Shown: positions 1-6,932 of the stretch, piece after piece
Layout of the letters: every line of letters begins with the position of its first letter
Numbering within the stretch: the first letter of the stretch is position 1
DNA from: Staphylococcus simulans
GTDB taxonomy: Bacteria; Bacillota; Bacilli; Staphylococcales; Staphylococcaceae
Length of the DNA: 51,826 nucleotides
Direction of reading: 5' to 3'
Assembly (NCBI RefSeq): GCF_003043455.1
Contig: NZ_PZGG01000013.1
Span: forward strand, 1-51,826
Program-made: the position numbers and the translations under genes
Notes under the pieces: generated by a model
What the model was told of the DNA's origin: nothing
Database searches by the model: none
What the model saw: only the letters and a program-made list of their open reading frames with translations

Positions 1-210
1 AATATATATTTCAGATTAGTAATTCAAGCGTCCTAATCGCTTATAATCCTATGTTAAGTTTAAATTTAACGAATTGAACGAACTTAATCAGATGTTTTTA
101 TGCATTAATATACATTTAATACGAATAAATATTTTTTTAGAAAAACTGAAATCAGACTCTAAAATCGCACAGTTTTTGGTAAGGTAACGTCGTATTAATC
201 AAAAAACATA
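1..210. other. Left-edge intergenic stretch with no gene seen
   Basis: This AT-rich stretch holds no open frame with a ribosome site and no recognisable RNA gene. It separates the ipdC terminator from whatever lies left of the window. I see nothing else in it. Confidence 0.6.
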
Positions 211-243
211 TAAAAAATCCCCGACGTTAAAAGTCAGGGATTT
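211..243 (-). terminator. Rho-independent terminator of ipdC
   Basis: Read on the minus strand, an AATCCC...GGGATT-type stem with a short purine/pyrimidine mismatch closes a loop and runs into TTTTTTATAT. It lies about 60 bp beyond the ipdC stop codon. Confidence 0.8.
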
Positions 244-303
244 AAACTGAAAGTGTGAAACACCTCAGTAATTTTTATGAGTTTTGTTTTTTTAAGATAA
301 GTT

Positions 304-1953
304 TTAGCTGTTTTGTTTTGCGAAAGCTTTACCGATAGCTTCTAATTTATGCGGTGCATCATGCATTGCCATTTTCACTTCTACAAAATGCATCACTTCT
401 GGATACGCTTTAATAGCTTCAAAAGCTTGTTTCAATTCTTCGCTTGTTGAAACATCATGGATTTTCACGTCATCTTTCGCACCAAATACTGCTGGTATTG
501 CTTTGTAATCCCACATAAAGATGTCGTTGTATGGTTCGTTTTCACCATGAATTTTACGTTCTACTGTATAGCCGTCATTATTAATGACAAAGAGTACAGG
601 CTTCAATTTTTCGCGAATCATCGTTGAAATACTTTGAACTGTTAATTGAAGTGAACCATCACCAATTAATAATAAGTTACGGCGATTTGGATCAGCGATT
701 TGTGTACCTAATGTCGCTGGTAATGTGTAACCGATTGAGCCCCATAATGGTTGGCCAATAAACTTATTCGCTTGATATAACGCTAAATCATAAGCACCGA
801 AGAATGATGTTCCTTGTTCAGCCAGAATCACATCATCTGGTGCGATAAAGTCTTGCATCATTTTGAAGTACGTTTCTTGTGTTAAAGGTTCATTCGTTAA
901 TTCATATTGACCCGCTTCTGGACGTTTATATTGTGGGTAATCTACATCAGTCACATAGTCCATCTCTAACAGACCTTCTAATAAATCAGGTAATGTCACA
1001 TCTTGGTCTTCTGTTTCATTCATTTTGAAATTATGTTGATTTAACATTACAACGTCATCAATATCGAATTCATATGAGAATCCTGCTGTGGCAGAGTCTG
1101 TTAATTTCGCGCCGATATTTAAAATCGCATCACTATGATCTACATAATTTCTAATATTTTCTTCTGCGATTGATCCATCATAAATGCCCATATAGTAAGG
1201 GTTCTCTTCATTGAAAGCACCTTTACCTAATGACAATTGCGCAACTGGAATGTGTGTTTGATTTACAAATTGTTCTAGTTTGTCATGCAGTTTGAAACTA
1301 TTAATTTCATGTCCTGCGATAATCACTGGTTGAGAAGCACTGCTTAATTTATTTTTAACCATCTCAATATAATTTGAGACATCTTTCGCTTCGAATTCTG
1401 GTAATTGATAAGCGTCTTCTACTTCAATTTCTGTCATTGCGACATCAATCGGCAAGTGTAAATGTACCGGTCTTTTTTCAGCTAAGGCTGCATTAATCAG
1501 ACGCGGAATTTCTTCTTGTGCATTTTCAGGTGTGATATAACCTTGTGCTGTTGTAATTTCTTTGAACATTTTGCGGTAGTTATCAAATTCACCTTCACCT
1601 AGTGAGTGGTGAACATATTTTCCTGCTTGTTCCACACTGCGTGTCGGTGCGCCTGTAATTGCGACTACTGGAATACGTTCTGCATAAGAACCTGCGATAC
1701 CATTGACCGCTGATAATTCACCTACACCAAATGTAGTCACCATTGCGCTTAAACCATTCATGCGCGCATATCCATCTGCTGCGTAACTTGCGTTTAATTC
1801 ATTCGTATTACCAATCCATTCAATATCATCACGACTGATAATATCGTCTAAGAAAGCTAAGTTGAAATCTCCAGGTACACCAAATACTTTATCTACGCCT
1901 GCAGTACTCAGGCAGTCCATTAAATACTCTCCAACACGTTTATTCATATTCAT
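304..1953 (-). CDS. ipdC: Indolepyruvate/pyruvate decarboxylase family enzyme (TPP-dependent)
   Basis: This 549-residue enzyme of the pyruvate/indolepyruvate decarboxylase family should decarboxylate a 2-oxo acid to an aldehyde in the cytoplasm. Visible family marks are the cofactor-activating Glu in NELNASYAADGYAR (about E52), the paired active-site histidines HHSLGE (H115, H116), the TPP/Mg motif GDGS (431-434) ending in NN (458-459), and the following GYTVE Glu (about 463). The length is normal for the family. The ATG is preceded by AGGTGG at good spacing; a second in-frame ATG two codons later is less well placed. The gene is monocistronic, between its own promoter and terminator. The substrate (indolepyruvate, pyruvate or a branched-chain keto acid) cannot be told from sequence, and the symbol follows usual staphylococcal annotation. 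Confidence 0.9.
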   Translation of the reverse strand: MNMNKRVGEYLMDCLSTAGVDKVFGVPGDFNLAFLDDIISRDDIEWIGNTNELNASYAADGYARMNGLSAMVTTFGVGELSAVNGIAGSYAERIPVVAITGAPTRSVEQAGKYVHHSLGEGEFDNYRKMFKEITTAQGYITPENAQEEIPRLINAALAEKRPVHLHLPIDVAMTEIEVEDAYQLPEFEAKDVSNYIEMVKNKLSSASQPVIIAGHEINSFKLHDKLEQFVNQTHIPVAQLSLGKGAFNEENPYYMGIYDGSIAEENIRNYVDHSDAILNIGAKLTDSATAGFSYEFDIDDVVMLNQHNFKMNETEDQDVTLPDLLEGLLEMDYVTDVDYPQYKRPEAGQYELTNEPLTQETYFKMMQDFIAPDDVILAEQGTSFFGAYDLALYQANKFIGQPLWGSIGYTLPATLGTQIADPNRRNLLLIGDGSLQLTVQSISTMIREKLKPVLFVINNDGYTVERKIHGENEPYNDIFMWDYKAIPAVFGAKDDVKIHDVSTSEELKQAFEAIKAYPEVMHFVEVKMAMHDAPHKLEAIGKAFAKQNS

Positions 1954-1986
1954 TCCACCTTTTTCTCTTTCTCTTATACAATTCTA

Positions 1987-2030
1987 GGATAACGCTTCCA
2001 TATATTTTAGGTCAAGTAAGTTGACTTAAC
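1987..2030 (-). promoter_or_regulatory. ipdC promoter with cre-like site and overlapping dyad
   Basis: On the minus strand TTGACC (2010-2015) and TTATCC (1987-1992) are separated by 17 bp. The -10 region lies inside TGGAAGCGTTATCC (1987-2000), which keeps the core of the CcpA cre consensus. An inverted repeat, GTCAAGT and ACTTAAC around a 6-bp spacer (2011-2030, one mismatch), covers the -35. This suggests carbon-catabolite control plus a second dimeric regulator, possibly the adjacent MarR protein. The assignments are inferred from motif matches only. Confidence 0.55.
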
Positions 2031-2050
2031 TAGAATGGCTATACGCATAT

Positions 2051-2082
2051 AAAAATACCGCCTTGAATTTTCAAGACGGTAC
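2051..2082 (-). terminator. Rho-independent terminator of the marR-family gene
   Basis: A TACCGYCTTGA hairpin with a short AT loop is followed, on the minus strand, by TTTTTAT. It lies about 30 bp past the MarR stop, so read-through into ipdC should be limited. Confidence 0.85.
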
Positions 2083-2113
2083 TAAACTTATTCTATATTA
2101 AGGGCCTTTATGG

Positions 2114-2569
2114 TTACTCTTTAAGTTCCCCTTTTAAATATTTTACTTCTTGGAATCCTGGACGTTTGCTTGCGAGTTCTTCCATCATCGCATTCCAATC
2201 ATTTCCAACGTCTGCTTTAATACTTTGAAGTAAATTATTTTGGGCTTTATTGATTTCAGTTACTAATGCATGACCTTTATCAGTGACATAGAGTTCTTTC
2301 ACTCTGCCATCTATTTTTGACTTTTTCTCAATTACTAAACCTTCATCTTTTAATTTTTTCAGCGTTTGATGACTGCCTTGTTTAGAAATTTCCATACTTC
2401 TTAATAAGTCTCTGATGGTAATACCAGGGACTTTATCGATAAAGAATAAGAAGCGATGGTGCTGGCGGCGCATTCCTTTCTTCTCTATAATCTCATCAGC
2501 AGTATGAATAAATGTTTTATAGGCAAAATAGAACAAGAGATGATCATAGTCATTATTATGTGCAGTCAT
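2114..2569 (-). CDS. MarR-family winged-helix transcriptional regulator
   Basis: This 151-residue protein has the MarR plan. An N-terminal dimerisation helix precedes a winged helix-turn-helix at about residues 50-105, with recognition-helix text ISKQGSHQTLKKLKDEGLV and the wing signature KIDGRVKELYVTDKG containing the conserved D-x-R. C-terminal helices complete the dimer interface. It has no cysteine, so direct thiol sensing of the kind seen in some staphylococcal MarR proteins is unlikely. AAAGGA precedes the ATG. It diverges from cstA across a 183-bp gap and lies just upstream of ipdC in the same direction, so either neighbour, or itself, may be the target. The ligand is unknown. Confidence 0.9.
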   Translation of the reverse strand: MTAHNNDYDHLLFYFAYKTFIHTADEIIEKKGMRRQHHRFLFFIDKVPGITIRDLLRSMEISKQGSHQTLKKLKDEGLVIEKKSKIDGRVKELYVTDKGHALVTEINKAQNNLLQSIKADVGNDWNAMMEELASKRPGFQEVKYLKGELKE

Positions 2570-2617
2570 GATTTACAGTCCTTTACTTCAAAATGTTGTT
2601 TTCTGATAATTAACTTT

Positions 2618-2646
2618 ATTATAGCAAGTCTTATAAAAGACCTAAA
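2618..2646 (-). promoter_or_regulatory. Probable marR promoter with internal inverted repeat
   Basis: On the minus strand a consensus TATAAT (2618-2623) lies 17 bp from a poor -35 (TTTAGG, 2641-2646). The spacer holds the perfect dyad GTCTT-N4-AAGAC (2628-2641), a natural position for autoregulation by a MarR dimer. The operator role is inference. Confidence 0.5.
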
Positions 2647-2752
2647 GCGAGGATTAATGATTTCTCCTAAACGGAACCAAATAGAAACTTGTGCATTTTG
2701 CCTTTATTCTTTGTACAATGACATCAATATAGAACAAAAGGGAGATGATCGA

Positions 2753-3865
2753 ATGGTTCGATTTAAAACTGTTCAAATCACAGACTTAACTGATGAAGAC
2801 TTACAAGCTATGGGGGCACAAGATCAACTGATTGATGTACGAGAAGCTGATGAATATGAAGCTGGTCATATTGAAGATGCGCTGAATTATCCACTTTCAA
2901 CGTTAAATACCAAATTTCCATTAGACCAAGGCAAAACGTATTACATCTATTGTCAAAAAGGCGGACGCAGTCAACAAGCCAGTCAAATGTTAAGTGACAG
3001 CGGTTTTGATGTGATTAATTTAAATGGCGGTTATGAAGCCTATCTATCTCAACAAGAAGCGCAATCACAACCACAAAATCAATCTACAAGCACGCAACAA
3101 ACAACAGAAACAACTGACCCTGAGAAAACAATCAAACCAGAACGCAAACAATTAAACTACAGTGGCTTGCAATGTCCAGGACCGATTGTGAATTTAAGCC
3201 AAGTTATACAACAACTGCAACCTGGCGAACAAGTTGAAGTAATTGTTACGGATTTAGGCTTTGCGAGTGATATCCAAAGCTGGGTAAAACAAACAGGTCA
3301 TCACTTAATTGATTTAAAATCAGATGAGTCACAAGTCACAGCAATCATCGAAAAAGGAGAACCTTCTGATAAAGCGATGTCTGTCCATGAATCAGATAAC
3401 GGCACAACGATTGTGTTATTCAGCGGTGAACTAGATAAAGCTTTAGCTGCTTTAATCATTGCGAATGGTGCACGTGCAGCTGGTCGTGAAGTTTCAATCT
3501 TCTTTACATTCTGGGGATTGAACGCTTTAAAACGTACAGATGCGCCTAAAGTTCAGAAAAAAGGATTAGAAAAACTTTTTGATTTCATGTTACCTAAAGG
3601 TCCTGAAAGCATGCCATTATCTAAAATGAATATGTTCGGTTTAGGCCGTTTCATGATGAAACTTTTAATGAAACAAAAGAACGTCGATTCATTACCTGCT
3701 TTAATCGATAAAGCAGTCGAAAACGATATTAAGCTGATCGCATGTACCATGAGCATGGATGTCATGGGTATTAAACGAGAAGAGTTACGTGATGATGTAC
3801 AAATCGGCGGGGTTGGTACGTATATCGGCGATACAGAACATGCCAAACATAATTTATTTATCTAA
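2753..3865 (+). CDS. cstA: CstA-like rhodanese-TusA-DsrE sulfurtransferase
   Basis: This cytoplasmic multidomain sulfur-transfer protein has 370 residues. An N-terminal rhodanese domain (about 1-97) carries the catalytic loop CQKGGR with C67. A Gln/Thr-rich linker (about 98-130) follows. A TusA-like domain (about 132-203) has the CPGP motif at C141, and a C-terminal DsrE/DsrF-like domain (about 215-370) has C331 in IACTMSMD. The order and spacing match S. aureus CstA, which moves persulfide sulfur between its cysteines in sulfide detoxification. The start was placed at ATG 2753 because AAAGGGAG lies just upstream; the frame is open further left but has no ribosome site there. No cstR, cstB or sqr neighbour is present, so the gene stands alone, unlike the S. 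aureus operon. Confidence 0.85.
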   Translation: MVRFKTVQITDLTDEDLQAMGAQDQLIDVREADEYEAGHIEDALNYPLSTLNTKFPLDQGKTYYIYCQKGGRSQQASQMLSDSGFDVINLNGGYEAYLSQQEAQSQPQNQSTSTQQTTETTDPEKTIKPERKQLNYSGLQCPGPIVNLSQVIQQLQPGEQVEVIVTDLGFASDIQSWVKQTGHHLIDLKSDESQVTAIIEKGEPSDKAMSVHESDNGTTIVLFSGELDKALAALIIANGARAAGREVSIFFTFWGLNALKRTDAPKVQKKGLEKLFDFMLPKGPESMPLSKMNMFGLGRFMMKLLMKQKNVDSLPALIDKAVENDIKLIACTMSMDVMGIKREELRDDVQIGGVGTYIGDTEHAKHNLFI

Positions 3866-3879
3866 TAGTTCATATGATT

Positions 3880-3918
3880 TAAAATCCTTTGTCTTCAAAA
3901 TAAGGCAGAGGATTTTTT
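3880..3918 (+). terminator. Rho-independent terminator of cstA
   Basis: AAAATCCT pairs with AGGATTTT, extended by a G-U-containing inner stem, and TTTTTT follows. It begins 15 bp after the cstA stop. Confidence 0.85.
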
Positions 3919-3959
3919 ACATACTCTTTTAGCACCCTTAATATACTTTAAAATTTAAT

Positions 3960-4010
3960 CGAACATTTGTTCGCTTTTTCTTTGAAAACGCGTTCGTAAA
4001 ATGCTAAACT
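3960..4010 (+). promoter_or_regulatory. LexA (SOS) box and promoter of the small peptide gene
   Basis: CGAACATTTGTTCG (3960-3973) is a perfect match to the Gram-positive LexA box CGAAC-N4-GTTCG. A weaker copy, TGAAAACGCGTTCG (3983-3996), matches 8 of 10 box positions and overlaps the -35. The promoter is TTGAAA (3982-3987), 17 bp, then TAAACT (4005-4010). The second element also resembles a CcpA cre site, so its owner is less certain than that of the first. The layout predicts repression by LexA and induction by DNA damage. Confidence 0.7.
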
Positions 4011-4042
4011 TAATTCATGAGTAAAGGTCGTTCTACTATATT

Positions 4043-4085
4043 GTGAGTACCTCACGTGCCTTGAACTGCAAGAAAGTGAGGTGAT
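4043..4085 (+). promoter_or_regulatory. Leader helix sequestering the ribosome site of the peptide gene
   Basis: In the leader ACCTCAC (4049-4055) is exactly complementary to GTGAGGT (4076-4082), which contains the Shine-Dalgarno sequence GAGGTGAT. The same CTCAC (4051-4055) can instead pair with an upstream GTGAG (4043-4047), leaving the ribosome site free. The sequence therefore allows two exclusive folds, one closed and one open, as is common in type I toxin mRNAs. Pairing was found by eye, with no energy calculation. Confidence 0.5.
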
Positions 4086-4089
4086 ATGG

Positions 4090-4200
4090 ATGGACATTAT
4101 AATCCATGAACTCACGATTAATTTCTCTTCAATTGTGCAAGTGACACTTTTAGCAACCGCAATCAAATTTCTAATCAGCAAGAACGACAAAAAAGACTAG
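4090..4200 (+). CDS. Small hydrophobic peptide, candidate SOS-induced type I toxin
   Basis: This 36-residue peptide has an amphipathic N-terminus, one hydrophobic segment (about residues 12-30, IVQVTLLATAIKFLI) and a charged tail KNDKKD, the usual plan of membrane-acting type I toxins. I do not recognise the family, and it lacks the Pro/Gly pattern of Fst/SprA peptides. The ATG follows GAGGTGAT; an alternative ATG at 4086 opens only a seven-codon frame and could couple or compete. The gene has a perfect LexA box upstream, a ribosome site paired in the leader, and a minus-strand terminator across its stop codon. Its setting recalls E. coli TisB, by organisation and not by homology. Toxicity is inferred. 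Confidence 0.6.
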   Translation: MDIIIHELTINFSSIVQVTLLATAIKFLISKNDKKD

Positions 4201-4345
4201 CTATGCTGCAACATAACTAGTCTCTCATTCGGTTCGTTTGGTAATCACAATTGTGCATTGTGAGCCTTTACTCTAGCCTTCGGTCTAATAAGACTGAGGG
4301 CTATTTTAATACAACTAAAGCTTACCAAATTTATAGCCCACTTTC
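4189..4345 (-). ncRNA. Candidate convergent antisense RNA (antitoxin)
   Basis: On the minus strand a 9-bp hairpin (GACTAG paired with CTAGTC plus ATG/CAT, 4195-4222) runs straight into TTTTTT (4194-4189), a strong terminator that serves no minus-strand gene. An RNA ending here would overlap the last codons and 3' untranslated region of the peptide mRNA. The 5' end is uncertain; the best promoter guess is TTGAAA-17-TAAGCT at about 4323-4345, with a weak -10. CAATTGTGCA occurs both in the coding region (4130-4139) and in the overlap (4248-4257), like the direct repeats of Fst-type loci. Confidence 0.45.
4274..4310 (+). terminator. Rho-independent terminator of the peptide mRNA
   Basis: TAGCCTTCGGTCT (4274-4286) pairs with AGACTGAGGGCTA (4291-4303) across an AATA loop, with a few G-U pairs, and TTTTAAT follows. 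The minus strand has no T-run here, so it serves the plus strand and gives a peptide mRNA of roughly 300 nt. Confidence 0.7.
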
Positions 4346-4426
4346 AATTAAATTGCGGTTCATCTAAAACAAGGTTGTCCAATTCATTTTTATTGTTTTC
4401 AACTTCATTGGATTCGTTAAACGCTG

Positions 4427-5578
4427 TTATTTCTTTTTCTTCTTTTTGTCTTTTTTCTTCTTGTCCTTTTTCTTCTTGTCTTTAGAATCTTCTTTTTTAT
4501 CGTCTTTCTTTTTATCTTTTTTCTTAGATTTCTTATCTTTCTCTTTCTTGTCCTTCTTGCCTTTGTTGCCTTTGTCGCCTTTCTTATCTTTTCCTTTTTT
4601 ATCTTTCTTCTCTTTTGTCTCTTTGTCTTTCTTGTCTTTTGATTCTACTTTTTCTTTATCTTCTTTGCCTTGTTCTTCGTCTTTTGATGTCTCTGATTCA
4701 GACTTGTCATCTTCAGAAGATTCATTTTCTGAAGACGTTTTGTCTTCTTTTGTTGGTTCTTCCTTCACAGCAGTGAAATCTTCTTCTAATTCACCTACTG
4801 TGATGACTTCACCATTGTCATCTGTTTTAAGTGTTGTTTCTACTTCTTCATCTTCTTCGTCTAATTGGTAACCCAACTCTAAGACTTGTAAGTAAACAGT
4901 CACTTTGAAATCTTTATACTCACCTTTATAAAGTGCTTGAATATCACTTTGACGCGCTTGTAAATCAGTATGTTCTGTTAACGCAGGTTCTATTACATTT
5001 GTTTGTATAGGTTCTTCTACAATTTCTTCGATAGAATGGTCGCGTTCTTGTTGGTGTTTTTGAATACTTTTATAAATTAAATCAGCATCTTTCAACTCAG
5101 GGTATTGTTTTAAAAATGCGCTTTTAGTTTCTGGTAATTCAAAGTCTTTTTTAGCTTTGACATCGATATAAACTGCCGCATAATGGAACTTTGTTTGGTC
5201 AGAAACATTATAAACCCAAGATTTAGGCGGATTCATCATTTTCTTTAAGTGTTCAGTAAAGTCACGTTGAATCGTTGATACCGCATGACCTGCCAAACCA
5301 CTAGTGCTTGGTTCAAAGTCATGTACATAAACAGTTCTCAGTTTCACCATATCTGTCATTTCATTTTGATCTAAGACTGCTAAATCTAAACGTGACATCT
5401 CTCTAGCAACAGTTTCTGACTGTGCTTGACGTAAAACTTGAATTCCTAATAAATCTTTTAATGACTTATCGATGCCTGATACTAAAGTTAAATACGCCAT
5501 ATCATCTGCGTAGTGTTTAAAGTTGCTTTCTAACTTGCCCAATCTTTTAGTTAAAGCATGTGCGATATTGATCTTCAT
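4427..5578 (-). CDS. Unrecognised protein with a long Lys/Asp/Glu-rich tail
   Basis: I do not recognise this 383-residue protein. Residues 1-200 look like a folded, mostly helical domain with no signal peptide or membrane segment (for example ADDMAYLTLVSGIDKSLKDLL, and a later stretch FHYAAVYIDVKAKKDFELP). After a second mixed segment to about residue 265, the protein becomes acidic (Ser/Glu/Asp-rich). It then ends in about 80 residues of almost pure Lys with Asp, Glu and Gly, finishing in a run of lysines. Such tails are expected to be disordered and may bind nucleic acid or anionic wall polymers. A GGGGG-type ribosome site precedes the ATG. The tail is encoded by simple TTC/CTT-rich repeats on the plus strand, prone to length change. 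No clear terminator was seen. Confidence 0.75.
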   Translation of the reverse strand: MKINIAHALTKRLGKLESNFKHYADDMAYLTLVSGIDKSLKDLLGIQVLRQAQSETVAREMSRLDLAVLDQNEMTDMVKLRTVYVHDFEPSTSGLAGHAVSTIQRDFTEHLKKMMNPPKSWVYNVSDQTKFHYAAVYIDVKAKKDFELPETKSAFLKQYPELKDADLIYKSIQKHQQERDHSIEEIVEEPIQTNVIEPALTEHTDLQARQSDIQALYKGEYKDFKVTVYLQVLELGYQLDEEDEEVETTLKTDDNGEVITVGELEEDFTAVKEEPTKEDKTSSENESSEDDKSESETSKDEEQGKEDKEKVESKDKKDKETKEKKDKKGKDKKGDKGNKGKKDKKEKDKKSKKKDKKKDDKKEDSKDKKKKDKKKKDKKKKKK

Positions 5579-5610
5579 GTTAATTCCCCCATAGTTTTAA
5601 TTTATACACT

Positions 5611-5625
5611 AAGTTAGTAACTTAT
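5611..5625 (-). promoter_or_regulatory. Perfect 15-bp dyad upstream of the Lys-rich protein gene
   Basis: TAAGTT-AGT-AACTTA is a perfect inverted repeat 33-47 bp upstream of the start codon, flanked by TATAAG- and TATAAA-like sequences on the minus strand. It may be an operator. No regulator can be assigned. Confidence 0.3.
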
Positions 5626-5695
5626 ACCCTATCAGTCGCAAAATAATATTAAGATTTTATTAGATTGAATACTAATTTAGATTTGTATAACTCAA

Positions 5696-5726
5696 AATAA
5701 AAAAGCGGTACTGATGTACACGCTTT
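5696..5726 (-). terminator. Rho-independent terminator of AraC regulator 1
   Basis: AAAGCG-GTAC hairpin with a TGAT loop and one bulged base; on the minus strand TTTTTTATT follows. It lies immediately after the regulator's stop codon. Confidence 0.8.
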
Positions 5727-5733
5727 ATAGGAA

Positions 5734-6567
5734 TTAGTCATTCATGAATTTCAAGACTTCATCATAGACTTTTTGAGAACGTTCGTTATTTTTGATACGT
5801 CTTTTTTGAGATTGAGCCACATACTCCATAGGCACCATGTTAAATTGTTTTTTAAAATTATTCAGGAAGGAACGTTTGCTTGAGTAAGAATATCTTTTCC
5901 AAACTTCCTTTGTTTTTTGATTATCTTCACCGTTCAGCAATAGGTATTCTGCCACATTAAAGATTTTCACTTGTTGGACATAATCATTATAGTTAATACG
6001 TGCTGCATCTTTAAATACACGTGATAGATAACTGATATTTAAATCAAAGCTTTCAGCAATAGTCGTTAACTTTAACGCTTCATCTGAATGGTGATTAATG
6101 TACTCAATAATGTGATTAATTGTTGGATTATTAGTCATATTGAATAAGTAGATATCGAAGTTTTCCAAGTAAACACGTAAGTATCTTACCAGTCGAACAA
6201 TGGTCGCATTCGCTTTCACAAAATTTGTTTCACATACATAACGTAATGCCTGGATATAATCATTTTTAATGATATGGTGGATTTCAAAATTGCTTTCAAC
6301 ATGATTGATTTCTTTTAAGCAGGCTGGCTTAAAATATACGTAGTGAATTGATAAACAGACTACTTTCCCTACTTTTATCTCCACTTCCATATTTGTGAAA
6401 TGCGGTTTTTGAACAAAAAGATCTCCTGTTTTATAGGTAAAGTTCTGTGCCCCCTTTTTAACGAAGACTGTGCCTGATAAAACTAAATAAATATTAACGT
6501 ACTCCTCGCTTTTCGAATTATCTTTTATACAAGACCAACCTTGAAAAATATTGTAACTGTAATCCAA
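5734..6567 (-). CDS. AraC-family transcriptional regulator 1
   Basis: This 277-residue protein has an N-terminal cupin-like sensing half (about 1-90) and a C-terminal double helix-turn-helix (about 145-250), with LTTIAESFDLNISYLSRVFKD as the first helix-turn-helix and a second around FLNNFKKQFNMVPMEY. It is a paralogue of the regulator at 17079-17912; both begin with (M)DY-x-YNIF and keep the same domain plan. The start codon is TTG, supported by GGGGGG six bases upstream and by alignment with the paralogue. It has its own terminator. The large adhesin gene 7316-16882 lies upstream beyond tRNA-Ser, so adhesin control is a fair guess without direct proof. Confidence 0.85.
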   Translation of the reverse strand: MDYSYNIFQGWSCIKDNSKSEEYVNIYLVLSGTVFVKKGAQNFTYKTGDLFVQKPHFTNMEVEIKVGKVVCLSIHYVYFKPACLKEINHVESNFEIHHIIKNDYIQALRYVCETNFVKANATIVRLVRYLRVYLENFDIYLFNMTNNPTINHIIEYINHHSDEALKLTTIAESFDLNISYLSRVFKDAARINYNDYVQQVKIFNVAEYLLLNGEDNQKTKEVWKRYSYSSKRSFLNNFKKQFNMVPMEYVAQSQKRRIKNNERSQKVYDEVLKFMND

Positions 6568-6880
6568 AAATATCCCCCCTAATAAAATGATAATGTGAAT
6601 GATTTCTCTTAAATATCAATAGAAAAGCAAGTAGTAAAATAGAAGTGTGAAAGAAGTGATGATTGAGGTAGATAATTTTCATAACTGATGAAATTATCCA
6701 AAATAAGACTACACCTTTTTATAATAAACTAAATGTTCAGAAAATTGAATGCTTTATTGTAAGTTTTTGTGCTAAAATGTTATATTTTTATCTGTTTCAT
6801 TCAACCAGAAAGACTCTGGTTCCTTCTTTAAGTATATGTAAAATTACTTTATGATTTCTGTGGATTTCATTAAAAAAATT
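6568..6880. other. Intergenic region between AraC regulator 1 and tRNA-Ser
   Basis: No gene is seen. The stretch holds two AGAAGTG copies 11 bp apart (6641-6647 and 6652-6658), possible half-sites upstream of the regulator. It also holds a plus-strand promoter-like pair TTGTAA-17-TTATAT (6757-6785) and a 7-bp hairpin AACCAGA...TCTGGTT (6803-6821) without a convincing T-run. Confidence 0.4.
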
Positions 6881-6881
6881 A

Positions 6882-6910
6882 TTGACGCGTTACACATTCT
6901 CCTATATAAT
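6882..6910 (+). promoter_or_regulatory. tRNA-Ser promoter
   Basis: TTGACG, a 17-bp spacer and a perfect TATAAT end 22 bp before the tRNA, as expected for a strong stable-RNA promoter. Confidence 0.9.
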
Positions 6911-6932
6911 AAATCTTGTGTTAAAAAGCTAT

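Noticed and set aside
2456..2752. Longer N-terminus for the cstA-like gene starting at 2456
   Set aside because: The extension overlaps the marR gene and its promoter, encodes non-conserved sequence and has no ribosome site. ATG 2753 has AAAGGGAG and begins the rhodanese domain.
3948..4190. 80-codon minus-strand frame across the peptide locus
   Set aside because: It has no ribosome site and overlaps the LexA box, leader helix and peptide gene, which explain the sequence better.
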